In this document: piece after piece, positions 53,478 through 61,965 of the stretch
Layout: each line of letters begins with the position of its first letter
Numbering within the stretch: the first letter of the stretch is position 1
Assembly: GCF_022879595.1 (NCBI RefSeq)
Contig: NZ_CP084268.1
Location: forward strand, 186,001 to 250,000
Direction: 5' to 3'
DNA: 64,000 nucleotides
Origin: Caballeronia sp. Lep1P3
Lineage (GTDB): Bacteria; Pseudomonadota; Gammaproteobacteria; Burkholderiales; Burkholderiaceae
Notes under the pieces: generated by a model
Databases searched by the model: none
What the model was told of the DNA's origin: nothing
Seen by the model: the letters and a program-made list of their open reading frames with translations, nothing else
Translations under genes and position numbers: made by a program

Positions 53478-54241
53478 GTGCGTTCTCCCGAAGCCTGCGC
53501 GGGCAGCCACGCATCGACGAATTGCGCGAGTCCGTGAAGATCGTGCGATGCCTGCGACTGCGGCGCCGCATCGACGATCCACACGCCGCGCGCGAACGCC
53601 TCGCCCATCGCCGCTTCGACGTGAATGCGATGCGCGAGCGCCCCGCCGCCCGCCGCGTGCCGCAACATCGCGAGGAGATCGCGCTGCATCTCGCGCGCGG
53701 GATTGAGCCGGTTCACGACGATGCGCACGTCCGCGCACGCCTCCCGCAACGCGGGCAAATGGGCGACGAGCGTCGCGCACGCGGCGGGCTCGGGCGGGCA
53801 CACGCACAGCACGAGGTCCGCGCTTCTCGCCGCCTGATCCGCGTGTTGCGACGGATAGCGCGGCGTATCGACGAGCACGACGCCGTTCTCGCCGAGGCCG
53901 ATTTCGCCGATCGCGCGCGCGAGCCAGCGCGGATTCGCCGCGAGCCGCGCGTTGCAGGCGGCGGCTTGCGCGAGCGTCAGCTTGCCGTGCGGCACGAAGA
54001 GCACGCCTTCGTCGTTGCGCCACGTGTGGTCGTGCCACGCGCCGGCCTGCCCCGCGAGCGCGGCTCCGATGCCGTTGGGCGCGAGCGTGTCGAGGCCGAG
54101 ATAGGCGCCGAGCATGTTCTCCGGATCGAAGTCGAGCGCGACGACCGCGCGTGCGCGCCGCGCGAGCAGCGTCGCGAGCATCGCGGCGAGCGTGGTGCGG
54201 CCCGCGCCGCCGACCGTCGAGATCAGCGCAATGGTTTTCAT
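53474..54241 (-). CDS. bcsQ: BcsQ, MinD/ParA-like cellulose synthesis protein with altered Walker A
   Basis: 255 aa. ParA fold: ALISTVGGAGRTTLAAMLA (residues 5-23), VVALDFDPENMLGAYLG, VVLVDTPRYPS. The deviant Walker A KGGxGKT is VGGAGRT here, with both lysines missing; E. coli BcsQ also lacks the usual lysines. It localises or assembles the secretion complex at the membrane. ATGA overlaps join it to bcsF upstream and bcsA downstream. Confidence 0.92.
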   Translation of the reverse strand: MKTIALISTVGGAGRTTLAAMLATLLARRARAVVALDFDPENMLGAYLGLDTLAPNGIGAALAGQAGAWHDHTWRNDEGVLFVPHGKLTLAQAAACNARLAANPRWLARAIGEIGLGENGVVLVDTPRYPSQHADQAARSADLVLCVCPPEPAACATLVAHLPALREACADVRIVVNRLNPAREMQRDLLAMLRHAAGGGALAHRIHVEAAMGEAFARGVWIVDAAPQSQASHDLHGLAQFVDAWLPAQASGERT

Positions 54242-54462
54242 GCGTCCGCCTCCCGCGTGGACGTTTGCGCGGGCGCGGCGTCCACGTTCGGCAGGAGCCG
54301 CGCATTGAGCGCGACCGGCTCGATGCGGCACGGCGTCGCGTCGCGCGGATCGAAGCGGCGCGCAGCCGGAAGACCGCCGCGCGCGCTCCCGCGCTGCCAC
54401 ACGATCCACACCGGCACGCCGGCGAACGCGCCGATCAGCACGCAAATCAACAAGGCGTCCAT
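54238..54462 (-). CDS. bcsF: BcsF-like small membrane protein
   Basis: 74 aa with one N-terminal membrane helix (MDALLICVLIGAFAGVPVWIVW), then a polar Arg/Pro/Ala-rich tail. Position after bcsE and before bcsQ, helix-first layout and size fit BcsF, which recruits BcsE to the membrane. It starts 4 bp after the bcsE stop and overlaps bcsQ as ATGA. Confidence 0.8.
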   Translation of the reverse strand: MDALLICVLIGAFAGVPVWIVWQRGSARGGLPAARRFDPRDATPCRIEPVALNARLLPNVDAAPAQTSTREADA

Positions 54463-54466
54463 AGTG

Positions 54467-56386
54467 TCAGTTCCCCGGTTTGGCGAGCGGCATGCGCGCG
54501 GGCACGGCGCGGCGCGTGCTCGGCTGCTCCGTGCGGATCGCCGCGTCGCGGCGCGCTTCGCGTTCGAGCGCGGCATCGAGCGCGTCGAGTTCGGCGCGTG
54601 CGCGGCGCGTGGATTCGGCGCGGTCCGGCTTGAGCACCGGCGCCGTCGATGGCCGCGCTTCTTCGCGCGCAGTGAAGAGATCGGTGTAATCCGCCGCCGG
54701 CGCGCGCCGGTTCGATGCCTCCAGCACGCGCAGTTCGGCCGCGATGTCGTCGTTCGACAGATACACGACGTCCTTCGCGATGTTGTCGACCGGCACGGCG
54801 AAGATGCGCGCGAGCGCGGCGTCGGCATCGGCGAGACGGCAGGCGAAGAGAAACACGAAGAGATGCGCGGCATCGGCGGTGAAGACATCGCCCGCGCGAC
54901 GGGGCCGGCACTGGCCGAGCGCATCGACGTGCGCGAGCGTCGGCGGCAGCGTCATCCTGACGAGGACGTGCGGCAGGCGCAGCACCGCGCCGCGTGCGAG
55001 CGCGGTCTGTGTATGCGCGCAGAACGTGGCGACGTTCAGATAGCCGAGCGCGGCATCCGCGAGCGATGCGGCGAGCGCCGCGCGATAGTCCGGCATCAGC
55101 GGGCGCGTATAAAGCTGGCCCTGCAGCGACTGCAACAGCGATTCCAGCCGCGAAAACGGCACGTCGCGCCCGACGACGAGATTCGCGCCGAGGCTCAGCA
55201 TCAGCAGTTCGTATTGATGACGCAGCACCTCGCCGCGCTCGACCACCGCGATCTTGAGCGCGCGCCCGCAGCGGCGCCTGAGCGTGTGCACGGCGGCGCA
55301 CAGCGCCTCCAGTTCCGCGCCGCCGCGATGCGCGAGCACGACGGTCGCGCCGCGCGCGTTCTCGCATGCGGCGACCGCCGCCTCGCGGTTCTCGACGATT
55401 TCCCACTCGCGCGGCACCCACGCTTCGTCGCCGACGACGGCCCGGCTCACGACGACGCGCGTCTCGTCGCGCGCAAGCCGCCTTCCGTGCGCCTCGTGCG
55501 CCTCGTGCGCCTCTCCCGCCGGCGCGACGGCTTCGGCTGGCGCGACGCTCAGGCGGCCATCGTCGGTAAAGCGCAGCGCGTGGCGGTCGCCGGTGATGAG
55601 CGCGTTGCCCGCGCGCCAGAAGTCCACATGCCAGAGCAGTTCGCCGTGCGAGCGGCGCACGCGCGCGACGCCCGCGCAAAGGCCGTTCAGTTCGGCGAAG
55701 CGGCTCGCGCCTTCTTCGGGGCCTTCGTCGTCGAGGTCGACGTCCACGTCAGGGTCTGCGAAGCGGTTGGCGCTCGCGTCGGCGGGGCCGAGCAGCAGGA
55801 TCATCGTGATGCCGCGCGTCTCGCACCAGCTCGACAGCACGCGCCCTTCGCTCGCGAGCGCGGCCGCATCGCCCGATGTGAACCAGCGCTGCGCGCCTTC
55901 CACGATATAAAGCGCATCCGGGCGAAACCGATAGCGCCTGAGCGCGCGCAACCCGCCGAAAAGACGCGCGAGCGCGAGCGGCGGCTGCCCGTCGTCGGCG
56001 GGCGCTTCGTCGGGCATCGCGAGGACGTTCAACCGGCGCGGCCAGCCATGCGCCGCCGTGCCAGAGAAGCCGAGTTCGCGCAGGCGCGCGGCAGCGGCGG
56101 CGCGCTCGCGGGCGAGCACCACCGTGACGTCGCGCGTATCCGCGGCGCGCGCGGTCGCCCAGATGAGGGCATCGCATTCCGGCGAGCGCGGCGCGACGTG
56201 CACCGCGTACAGGCCGCCGGGCTTGAGCGTGGCGAGATCGTCGGGCAGCGCATCGACGGCCAGGCGGTTGTGCGCCGGCTCGCGGCCCGCGATGCGCGCC
56301 CGCACGAATCGCGCGAGCGCGGCAAGGACGCCGGGCGCGCGCGGCGGTGAAGTGTCGTTCTCGGTCACGTTGGTTATCCGGTTCAT
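54467..56386 (-). CDS. bcsE: BcsE, c-di-GMP-binding cellulose synthesis regulator
   Basis: 639 aa cytosolic protein. The GGDEF I-site-like RxGD motif is R497-A-G-D500 in CRPRRAGDVFTADAAHLFVFLFACR, the c-di-GMP site of the GIL domain. The first half is an Arg/Ala-rich Rossmann-like region; an AHEAHEAH run lies near residue 295. The last 80 residues are charged and helix-prone. It starts 12 bp after bcsC. With BcsF and BcsQ it boosts cellulose output. Confidence 0.9.
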   Translation of the reverse strand: MNRITNVTENDTSPPRAPGVLAALARFVRARIAGREPAHNRLAVDALPDDLATLKPGGLYAVHVAPRSPECDALIWATARAADTRDVTVVLARERAAAAARLRELGFSGTAAHGWPRRLNVLAMPDEAPADDGQPPLALARLFGGLRALRRYRFRPDALYIVEGAQRWFTSGDAAALASEGRVLSSWCETRGITMILLLGPADASANRFADPDVDVDLDDEGPEEGASRFAELNGLCAGVARVRRSHGELLWHVDFWRAGNALITGDRHALRFTDDGRLSVAPAEAVAPAGEAHEAHEAHGRRLARDETRVVVSRAVVGDEAWVPREWEIVENREAAVAACENARGATVVLAHRGGAELEALCAAVHTLRRRCGRALKIAVVERGEVLRHQYELLMLSLGANLVVGRDVPFSRLESLLQSLQGQLYTRPLMPDYRAALAASLADAALGYLNVATFCAHTQTALARGAVLRLPHVLVRMTLPPTLAHVDALGQCRPRRAGDVFTADAAHLFVFLFACRLADADAALARIFAVPVDNIAKDVVYLSNDDIAAELRVLEASNRRAPAADYTDLFTAREEARPSTAPVLKPDRAESTRRARAELDALDAALEREARRDAAIRTEQPSTRRAVPARMPLAKPGN

Positions 56387-56398
56387 GTCGCGCCGTTC

Positions 56399-59300
56399 CT
56401 AGTAACTCGAATAGAGCCGCACCGGCGACGGACTCACGCGATAGTCGTCCTTGCGCGGCGAAAACGAGAAGCGCGCGTAGAGCATGCCGGAGCTTGGCGC
56501 GTAGTCGTGCGAATGGTCGATGTTGACCCGCGCCCCGACGACGAACTGCCGGTCCACCCGATACTCGACCGTCGCGCCGATGCCGTAGGAAAAGCTCACG
56601 CCATGCGTGGAACTTGCCAGAAAGACGTCGTTGCTCGCGTCGACAGGCCGCAGCCCCGTTCCCGACGGCAGACCGATCGGAAAGTACGGCGAGTTCTTCT
56701 CGTAGGAGCTCGAGACGCCGAGCGTCGCGGTGATGTCCCACAGAAAATCGTTGCGCCGGCCCATCCATTCGATCGGCACGCCGAGCGACAGATAGCGCTG
56801 CGGGCTGTAATAGCCGCCCTGCCCGAACGTGTAGTAGCGCAGGTTGTCCGTGTAATGCCACGCGTTCCCGACGAGGCCGGTCAGCACGCGCATCGTCCCG
56901 TGCTGGTAGACGGGAACGGTGAAGCCCGTGCGCAAGATGAATTCCTGATTGTTCGCGACGTTGCGCCCGGAAAGCTCGCCCGCGCCGATATCGGCGAACG
57001 TGCTGACCGGGCCGATGTCGACCGCAGCGTGGACATCCACGCCGTCGCGCCGCACGCCGCCCCAGACCGCGCCCGTCAGCGGATCGGTGAGGCCGGCGTA
57101 GGACAGCTCGCTGCTCGTGACCGGCCTGCGCGATCCGGATATCGAAAAGCTCGCCGGACCCGCGTCGAACCGGTAGCGCGCGCCGCCGACGAGGTAATGC
57201 ACCGGAAAGCCGATCGGCGTCGAGCCGAGATCGACGCGCCACGCATCGGAGAGATAGCCGACGCCGCCGCCGAGACCATTCGCGCGCTGATGCAGACCAC
57301 TGCGCGTCAGCAAGTCCCTCGTCCCGTTCGCAAAGCCTGCCGTCGTGCCGAATTCGGTGGCGACTTGCGTATCGGCCGGATCGAGCGTGCCCGCATCCAG
57401 ATGCACGGCGTCCGCATGCACGAAGAAGTGGCCGTCGTAGCGATACGGAATTTGCGCGTAGATCGGCACCTGCTGCGCGTGATATGCGGACACGCCGGCG
57501 TCGCCCGACTTGTACGCGGGAATCCACGCCGTCTCGATTTCGGGATCGCGGCGCTGGTTCAGATCGTCGAGCGCGTTCTGCGCGGGCGTGCCGCGATTCG
57601 GAGAGCCGGCCGGCACGCTGAAATTCGGCTCGACGCCCGATGCACGTTCCTGCGCGAGCGACAGCCGATACAGCGACGCGGCGTCCTCGTAATCGCCGAG
57701 ATTCTGCGCGACGCGCCCCGCCTGCACGGTGACGTCCGCGCGCTCCGAGTACGCGACGCGCAGCGCATCGGTCAGCTCGCGCGCATCCAGCGGACGGCGC
57801 AGCGCCGAGAAGCGCCGCGCGGCGGACAAGCGCGTGTCGATGTCGTCGGCGGGCGCGGCGTCCACGACGCGGCGCACGATGGCGAGCGCTTCACGGCGGC
57901 GGCCCGCGTCGCCGTCCACGCGGGCGAGCGCGAGTTGCGCCTCCGCATCGTCGGGCGTTTTGGCGAGAACGGGCGCGAGCGCGGCGCGCGCCGCGTCGTA
58001 ATGGCCTTGCGCGCGCGCCACGTCCGCCGCTTCGAGCGCGTAACGCTTGTCGCGGCGGCCCGCGTCGCTCACGGTTTGCAGCAGCGCTTCGGCGCGCGCG
58101 TAGTCGGCGGCTTCGAGCGCGTCGTCGGTTTGACGCAGCGTCATGCGCAGCGCCTGATCTTCGAGCCGCTCCGACTGGCGCGGCGTGAGCTTCGGATCGC
58201 GCCGCACATCCGCGAGCAGCGCCGCGAGTTCCGGCTCGCGCCGCGCGCTGCCGAGAAGATCGCCGTAACGCAGGCGCACGTCGGCGTCGGTCTGTGCGGG
58301 ATGCGCCGCCATCCAGTCGTGCAGCAGCGCGAGGCCGCGCGGCGCGTCGCCGTGATCGATATACAGCGCGCCGATGGACGCGAGCATGTCCGGATCGTCC
58401 GCCGCGAGCGGCTGTGCGCGGTCGAGCGCCTGTTGCGCGGCGGCGGCGTCGTTGCGGGCGTAGGCGGCGCGGGCATCGGCGAGGGCTTGCTGCGCGTCAA
58501 GATTGCGGGCGAGCGCGCGCATTGCGTCGGTGCGCTCGGCGTCGGGCACGCCGGCGAGCGCGGCCTGCGCGCCGGCGACATCGTCGATGGAATTGCGATA
58601 CAGCGCGCTCGCGTAGCGCATCTGCGCATTCGCGGCGCGGGCGAGACCGTCGTCCATCACGGTGCGGCCCAGTTGCGGCAAGCCGAGATTCTGATACAGA
58701 CGCGCGAGCGCGAAGCGCGTCCACGGCTGGTCCGGCTCGATGCGCAGCGACGCCTCGTACTTTTGCGCCGCCGGCCCGTTGAGGCCGCGCGCGGCGAGAC
58801 GTTCGGCATCGGCGGCGACGAGATCGGCGCGCATCGCGGCGAGGCTCTCGCGATCGTCGGCGGCGGTGAAGCGGCTTTGCAGCGCCGCGATCAACGGCTC
58901 GACTTGATCGGCGCGTCCGGTGTTTTCCAGCAGCGTGCGCGTGCTGCGCAGCGCCGAGAGGCTCGGCGCGCGGCCCGCGAGCTGCGCGCGCAGGATCGGC
59001 TCGGCGGCGCGAAAGTCGCCTTGGGCGAGCAGCGCATCGGCGAGCAGGAGTTCGGCGTCGGCGTCGTTCGGCTGGATCGCGAGCGCATCACGCGCGTAGC
59101 GTTCGGCCTCTTTCGGATGGCCGGCGCTCGCGGCGTCGCGGCCATGCGCGAGCGCGCCCCAGAACTGCGCGGTGCGCGCGAGGCCTTGCCACTTCGCGCG
59201 GTTGTCGGGCGCGAGCGCGGCGGCGCGTTCGAAAAGCGCGCGGGCTTCGTCGCGCTCACCTTCGCGCATGCGCAGGAGGCCCAAACCGCCGATGGCGTCC

Positions 59301-60787
59301 GCATCGTTCGAGCGCGCCGACGCCGCACGGGAAAGCAGCGGCGCGGCGGTCGCCAGATCGCCGCGCGAAAGCGCCGCGAGGCCGCGTTGCTGCGCAATGT
59401 AATCCGGATCGCGCGCGAGCTTGCGCGCAGCCTCGATGCGCGCGTCGATCTCGCTCTCGCGGCCCTTCAGTTCGGTGTCCTCGGGCGCGAGCGCGAGATA
59501 CGCGCGCAGCGCCGGCAGATACGCGGGGTCCGCGCCCGCCGATTGCAGCACGCGGCGCCACAGGTCGAGCGCGGCGGTGCGGTCGGTGTCGGTGCGCGTC
59601 GCGAGATTCCACGCGATGCGGTTCGCCTCGGGGCGCGTCGCGTCGGTCGCGTTGAGCAGGCGCGCGAGCGTGAGCGCGGCGTCGACATCGCCGGGATCGG
59701 CCGCGACACGTCGATGCAGCGCGTCGAGCGCTTCCTGGCGGCGCGCGGGCGTCGCCGCGACGATCTGGTAATACTCCGCGCCGAGCGCACCCGCTGGCGC
59801 GCCGTGCGGAAAGAGCGCGCTCACGCGGCGCGCGGCTTCCTCCGACTGGCCGCTGCGGGCGAGCAGCCGGATGGTCGCCATTTCCTGACGCCCGCTGACC
59901 GCGACGCGGTATTCGTCCTCGATCTGCCGCGTGAGCGTTGCGTCCGGCGCGCGCGCCTTCATTTGCGCGAGCGCGGCCTGCGCCTTCTGCGCCTGGCCGA
60001 GCCGCAACTGGATGCGCACGAGTTCGGCGTAGAGACGCGGATCGCCGGGCGCGATCAACAAAGCCTTGTCGATGGCCTGCAGCGCCAGATCGTCGCGATG
60101 CTTGTTCGCCCAGACGCGCGCGGTGTCGTAGAGACGCGCGGCCATCGCGGGCATCGGGGGCAAGGCTTGCGGCGCTGAGGTTTCTGGCGCCGATGCCTGC
60201 GGCGGCTGGGTGCGTGGGGAGGTGGTTCGGAGGGCGGCTGTGCGCGTTGCGGCGGGCGACGGCGCCGTTGCGGGCGTTGCTGCGCGCGTTGCACTGACTG
60301 AAGGCGGGGCTGCGGGGGTTGCTGCGAGCGAAGGCGTGGCTGCGGGCGTTGCCACGCGCCTCGCGCCGACCGGAGACGCGGCTGCGGGCGTCCCCACGAC
60401 CGTCGCGTCGACCGAAGACACGGCTGCGGACGGTGCCACGCGCGTCGCGTCGACGAAAGACATGGCTGCGTGCGTTGCCGCGGGTTTCACGCCATCCGAA
60501 GACACAGCTGCGGACGTTGCCACGCGCGTCGCGCCGACCGAAGGCGCGGCTGTGCGCGTTGCCACCGGTTTCGCACCGACCGAAGACACGGCTGCGGGCG
60601 TCGCTGCGACCGTCGCGCCAACCGAAGACACGCCTGCCGACGTCCCCACGACCGTCGCGCCAACCGAAGACGCGGCTACGGACGCAGCAGCGGCCGATAC
60701 CGCCCCCGCGTGCGCCGCGCACACGACGCCCGCCGCAGCGAGCGCCGCGTTCAGCGCATGCCTCCTCCACCAACGCGCCCGCATCAT
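56399..60787 (-). CDS. bcsC: BcsC, cellulose export outer-membrane channel with TPR domain
   Basis: 1462 aa, about 300 longer than E. coli BcsC. Signal peptide (residues 1-30), then a low-complexity linker (40-215) with 14-residue repeats, then many TPRs (about 215-1060; for example AERYARDALAIQPNDADAELLLADALL), then the outer-membrane barrel (about 1077-1462, beginning RRDPEIETAWIPAYKSGDAG). It passes the glucan through the periplasm and outer membrane. The ATG at 60787 overlaps the bcsZ stop; a second ATG follows directly. Confidence 0.96.
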   Translation of the reverse strand: MMRARWWRRHALNAALAAAGVVCAAHAGAVSAAAASVAASSVGATVVGTSAGVSSVGATVAATPAAVSSVGAKPVATRTAAPSVGATRVATSAAVSSDGVKPAATHAAMSFVDATRVAPSAAVSSVDATVVGTPAAASPVGARRVATPAATPSLAATPAAPPSVSATRAATPATAPSPAATRTAALRTTSPRTQPPQASAPETSAPQALPPMPAMAARLYDTARVWANKHRDDLALQAIDKALLIAPGDPRLYAELVRIQLRLGQAQKAQAALAQMKARAPDATLTRQIEDEYRVAVSGRQEMATIRLLARSGQSEEAARRVSALFPHGAPAGALGAEYYQIVAATPARRQEALDALHRRVAADPGDVDAALTLARLLNATDATRPEANRIAWNLATRTDTDRTAALDLWRRVLQSAGADPAYLPALRAYLALAPEDTELKGRESEIDARIEAARKLARDPDYIAQQRGLAALSRGDLATAAPLLSRAASARSNDADAIGGLGLLRMREGERDEARALFERAAALAPDNRAKWQGLARTAQFWGALAHGRDAASAGHPKEAERYARDALAIQPNDADAELLLADALLAQGDFRAAEPILRAQLAGRAPSLSALRSTRTLLENTGRADQVEPLIAALQSRFTAADDRESLAAMRADLVAADAERLAARGLNGPAAQKYEASLRIEPDQPWTRFALARLYQNLGLPQLGRTVMDDGLARAANAQMRYASALYRNSIDDVAGAQAALAGVPDAERTDAMRALARNLDAQQALADARAAYARNDAAAAQQALDRAQPLAADDPDMLASIGALYIDHGDAPRGLALLHDWMAAHPAQTDADVRLRYGDLLGSARREPELAALLADVRRDPKLTPRQSERLEDQALRMTLRQTDDALEAADYARAEALLQTVSDAGRRDKRYALEAADVARAQGHYDAARAALAPVLAKTPDDAEAQLALARVDGDAGRRREALAIVRRVVDAAPADDIDTRLSAARRFSALRRPLDARELTDALRVAYSERADVTVQAGRVAQNLGDYEDAASLYRLSLAQERASGVEPNFSVPAGSPNRGTPAQNALDDLNQRRDPEIETAWIPAYKSGDAGVSAYHAQQVPIYAQIPYRYDGHFFVHADAVHLDAGTLDPADTQVATEFGTTAGFANGTRDLLTRSGLHQRANGLGGGVGYLSDAWRVDLGSTPIGFPVHYLVGGARYRFDAGPASFSISGSRRPVTSSELSYAGLTDPLTGAVWGGVRRDGVDVHAAVDIGPVSTFADIGAGELSGRNVANNQEFILRTGFTVPVYQHGTMRVLTGLVGNAWHYTDNLRYYTFGQGGYYSPQRYLSLGVPIEWMGRRNDFLWDITATLGVSSSYEKNSPYFPIGLPSGTGLRPVDASNDVFLASSTHGVSFSYGIGATVEYRVDRQFVVGARVNIDHSHDYAPSSGMLYARFSFSPRKDDYRVSPSPVRLYSSY
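60230..60670. repeat. 42-bp in-frame tandem repeats in bcsC
   Basis: Eight consecutive 14-residue units of the type SSVGATVVGTSAGV / SSVGATVAATPAAV / SSVDATVVGTPAAA cover residues 40-151 (60335-60670); less regular units continue to about residue 186. On the plus strand each unit contains ACCGAAG-like DNA every 42 bp. The array lies between the signal peptide and the first TPR, so length changes would keep frame. Confidence 0.85.
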
Positions 60788-61962
60788 TTCCCGCGCCTGC
60801 AGTCGAGCGCGGCGGCTTGCAGCCTGCCGTCCGCCGCGAAACGATAGCGGCCTTCGCGCCAGCCGAGACCGAAGAGCGTGAGCACGCTCGTGTAGTAACC
60901 CGGCGAAGCAGCGTTCGTCGCGTTCGTGACTCGCGCGGCCTGCGCATCGGCGAGGGCGGTCTTGCCGAGCGCGTCGAGGATCGGCACGGCGGCGGCGGAA
61001 AAACCCGCGTTGCCGTCGTTCGGGCCGGGCTGACCGGTGCGCGCATCGACACGCTCGGGCGGCGCGCCATGCGCCTCGATATACGACGCGAACGGCGCGA
61101 AGCGATCGATGAGGCGCGCGCGGGCATCGTCGGCGGGGGCGAGCATGCCGGCCCACAGATAGACGCGGATCGCGTTGTACGCGCTTTCGGCGTGCGTCTC
61201 CTCGTCCGGGCCGAAACCGCGGTTCGCGCGATACATCGCCCAGTCCGGCGAGAAGCCGCGCGGCGCGGTCTCGATCAGCATGCGCGCGCTCGTCGCGGCC
61301 AGACGCGGCCAGCGCGTGTCGCCGGGCATCGCCGCGCCGATGCCGCGAATCACCTGAAGCGGCGCGTAGCTCGGATTGACGCGCCACGTATCGGCGGCGG
61401 GATGAAAGCCCGTCGGCCCCGGCAGAAGCGTGAGGCCGAGACCGGGTAGATTCGCCGTTTCGTGCTCCAGCACGAGCCGCGCGAGCGAGACGCCGCGCGC
61501 CGTGTAGCTGCGCTCGCCGAACGCGCGGCCCGCCTCGATGAGCGCGTAGGCGATCCACAGGTCGGCGTCGGACGCGGCGTTGGCATCGAGCACGCGGTAC
61601 TGGCCGGCGTCGTCGCGGCCCCAGAGCCACGCGGGCAAGTGCGCGCTCAGGTCGCCCTGCGCGAGATTGTTTTCCGTCCAGCGCAGGATCGTGTCGAAGG
61701 CCGCGCGATCATCGGCGACGAGCGCGAAAAATAGCGCATACGACTGCCCTTCCGAGACCGTGCGCGAATCGGCCGATCCGACGTCAATCACGCGGCCATC
61801 GTTCGATATGAAATCGCGTTTGAACGTTTGCCAGCGCGGCCACGCAGCGGCGCATGCGCGGCTTGCCTCGGCGGGCGCAGCGACGGCGGGGGCAACGACG
61901 ACGGCGAAGGCAGATGCGGCGAGCAAAAGCGCGCCGAGCGCGCGGCGAACGAGACGCTTCAT
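60784..61962 (-). CDS. bcsZ: BcsZ, GH8 endo-beta-1,4-glucanase with altered catalytic base
   Basis: 392 aa periplasmic protein; signal peptide cleaved after VVAPAVA near residue 28. The GH8 proton donor E71 sits in RTVSEGQSYALFF. The catalytic-base segment reads AYNAIRVYLWAGM, with Asn263 where E. coli BcsZ has Asp243 (SYDAIRVYMW). Other segments (LPAWLWG, ASDADLWIAYALIEAGR, APRGFSPDWAMY) are normal. It is 3 bp after bcsB and overlaps bcsC. In relatives it trims cellulose during export. Confidence 0.94.
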   Translation of the reverse strand: MKRLVRRALGALLLAASAFAVVVAPAVAAPAEASRACAAAWPRWQTFKRDFISNDGRVIDVGSADSRTVSEGQSYALFFALVADDRAAFDTILRWTENNLAQGDLSAHLPAWLWGRDDAGQYRVLDANAASDADLWIAYALIEAGRAFGERSYTARGVSLARLVLEHETANLPGLGLTLLPGPTGFHPAADTWRVNPSYAPLQVIRGIGAAMPGDTRWPRLAATSARMLIETAPRGFSPDWAMYRANRGFGPDEETHAESAYNAIRVYLWAGMLAPADDARARLIDRFAPFASYIEAHGAPPERVDARTGQPGPNDGNAGFSAAAVPILDALGKTALADAQAARVTNATNAASPGYYTSVLTLFGLGWREGRYRFAADGRLQAAALDCRRGK

Positions 61963-61965
61963 CGT

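Noticed and set aside
56507..60178. Very long open frame on the plus strand opposite bcsC (and similar long antisense frames at 53396-56350, 29981-32593 and 11088-12623)
   Set aside because: These are products of GC-rich codon bias on the coding strand. Their translations are Arg/His/Ala-rich with no family pattern, while the opposite frames are clear genes.
60230..60670. Regular repeats considered as a CRISPR array or minisatellite outside genes
   Set aside because: The units are contiguous without spacers, diverged, and stay in frame within bcsC; no cas genes are near.
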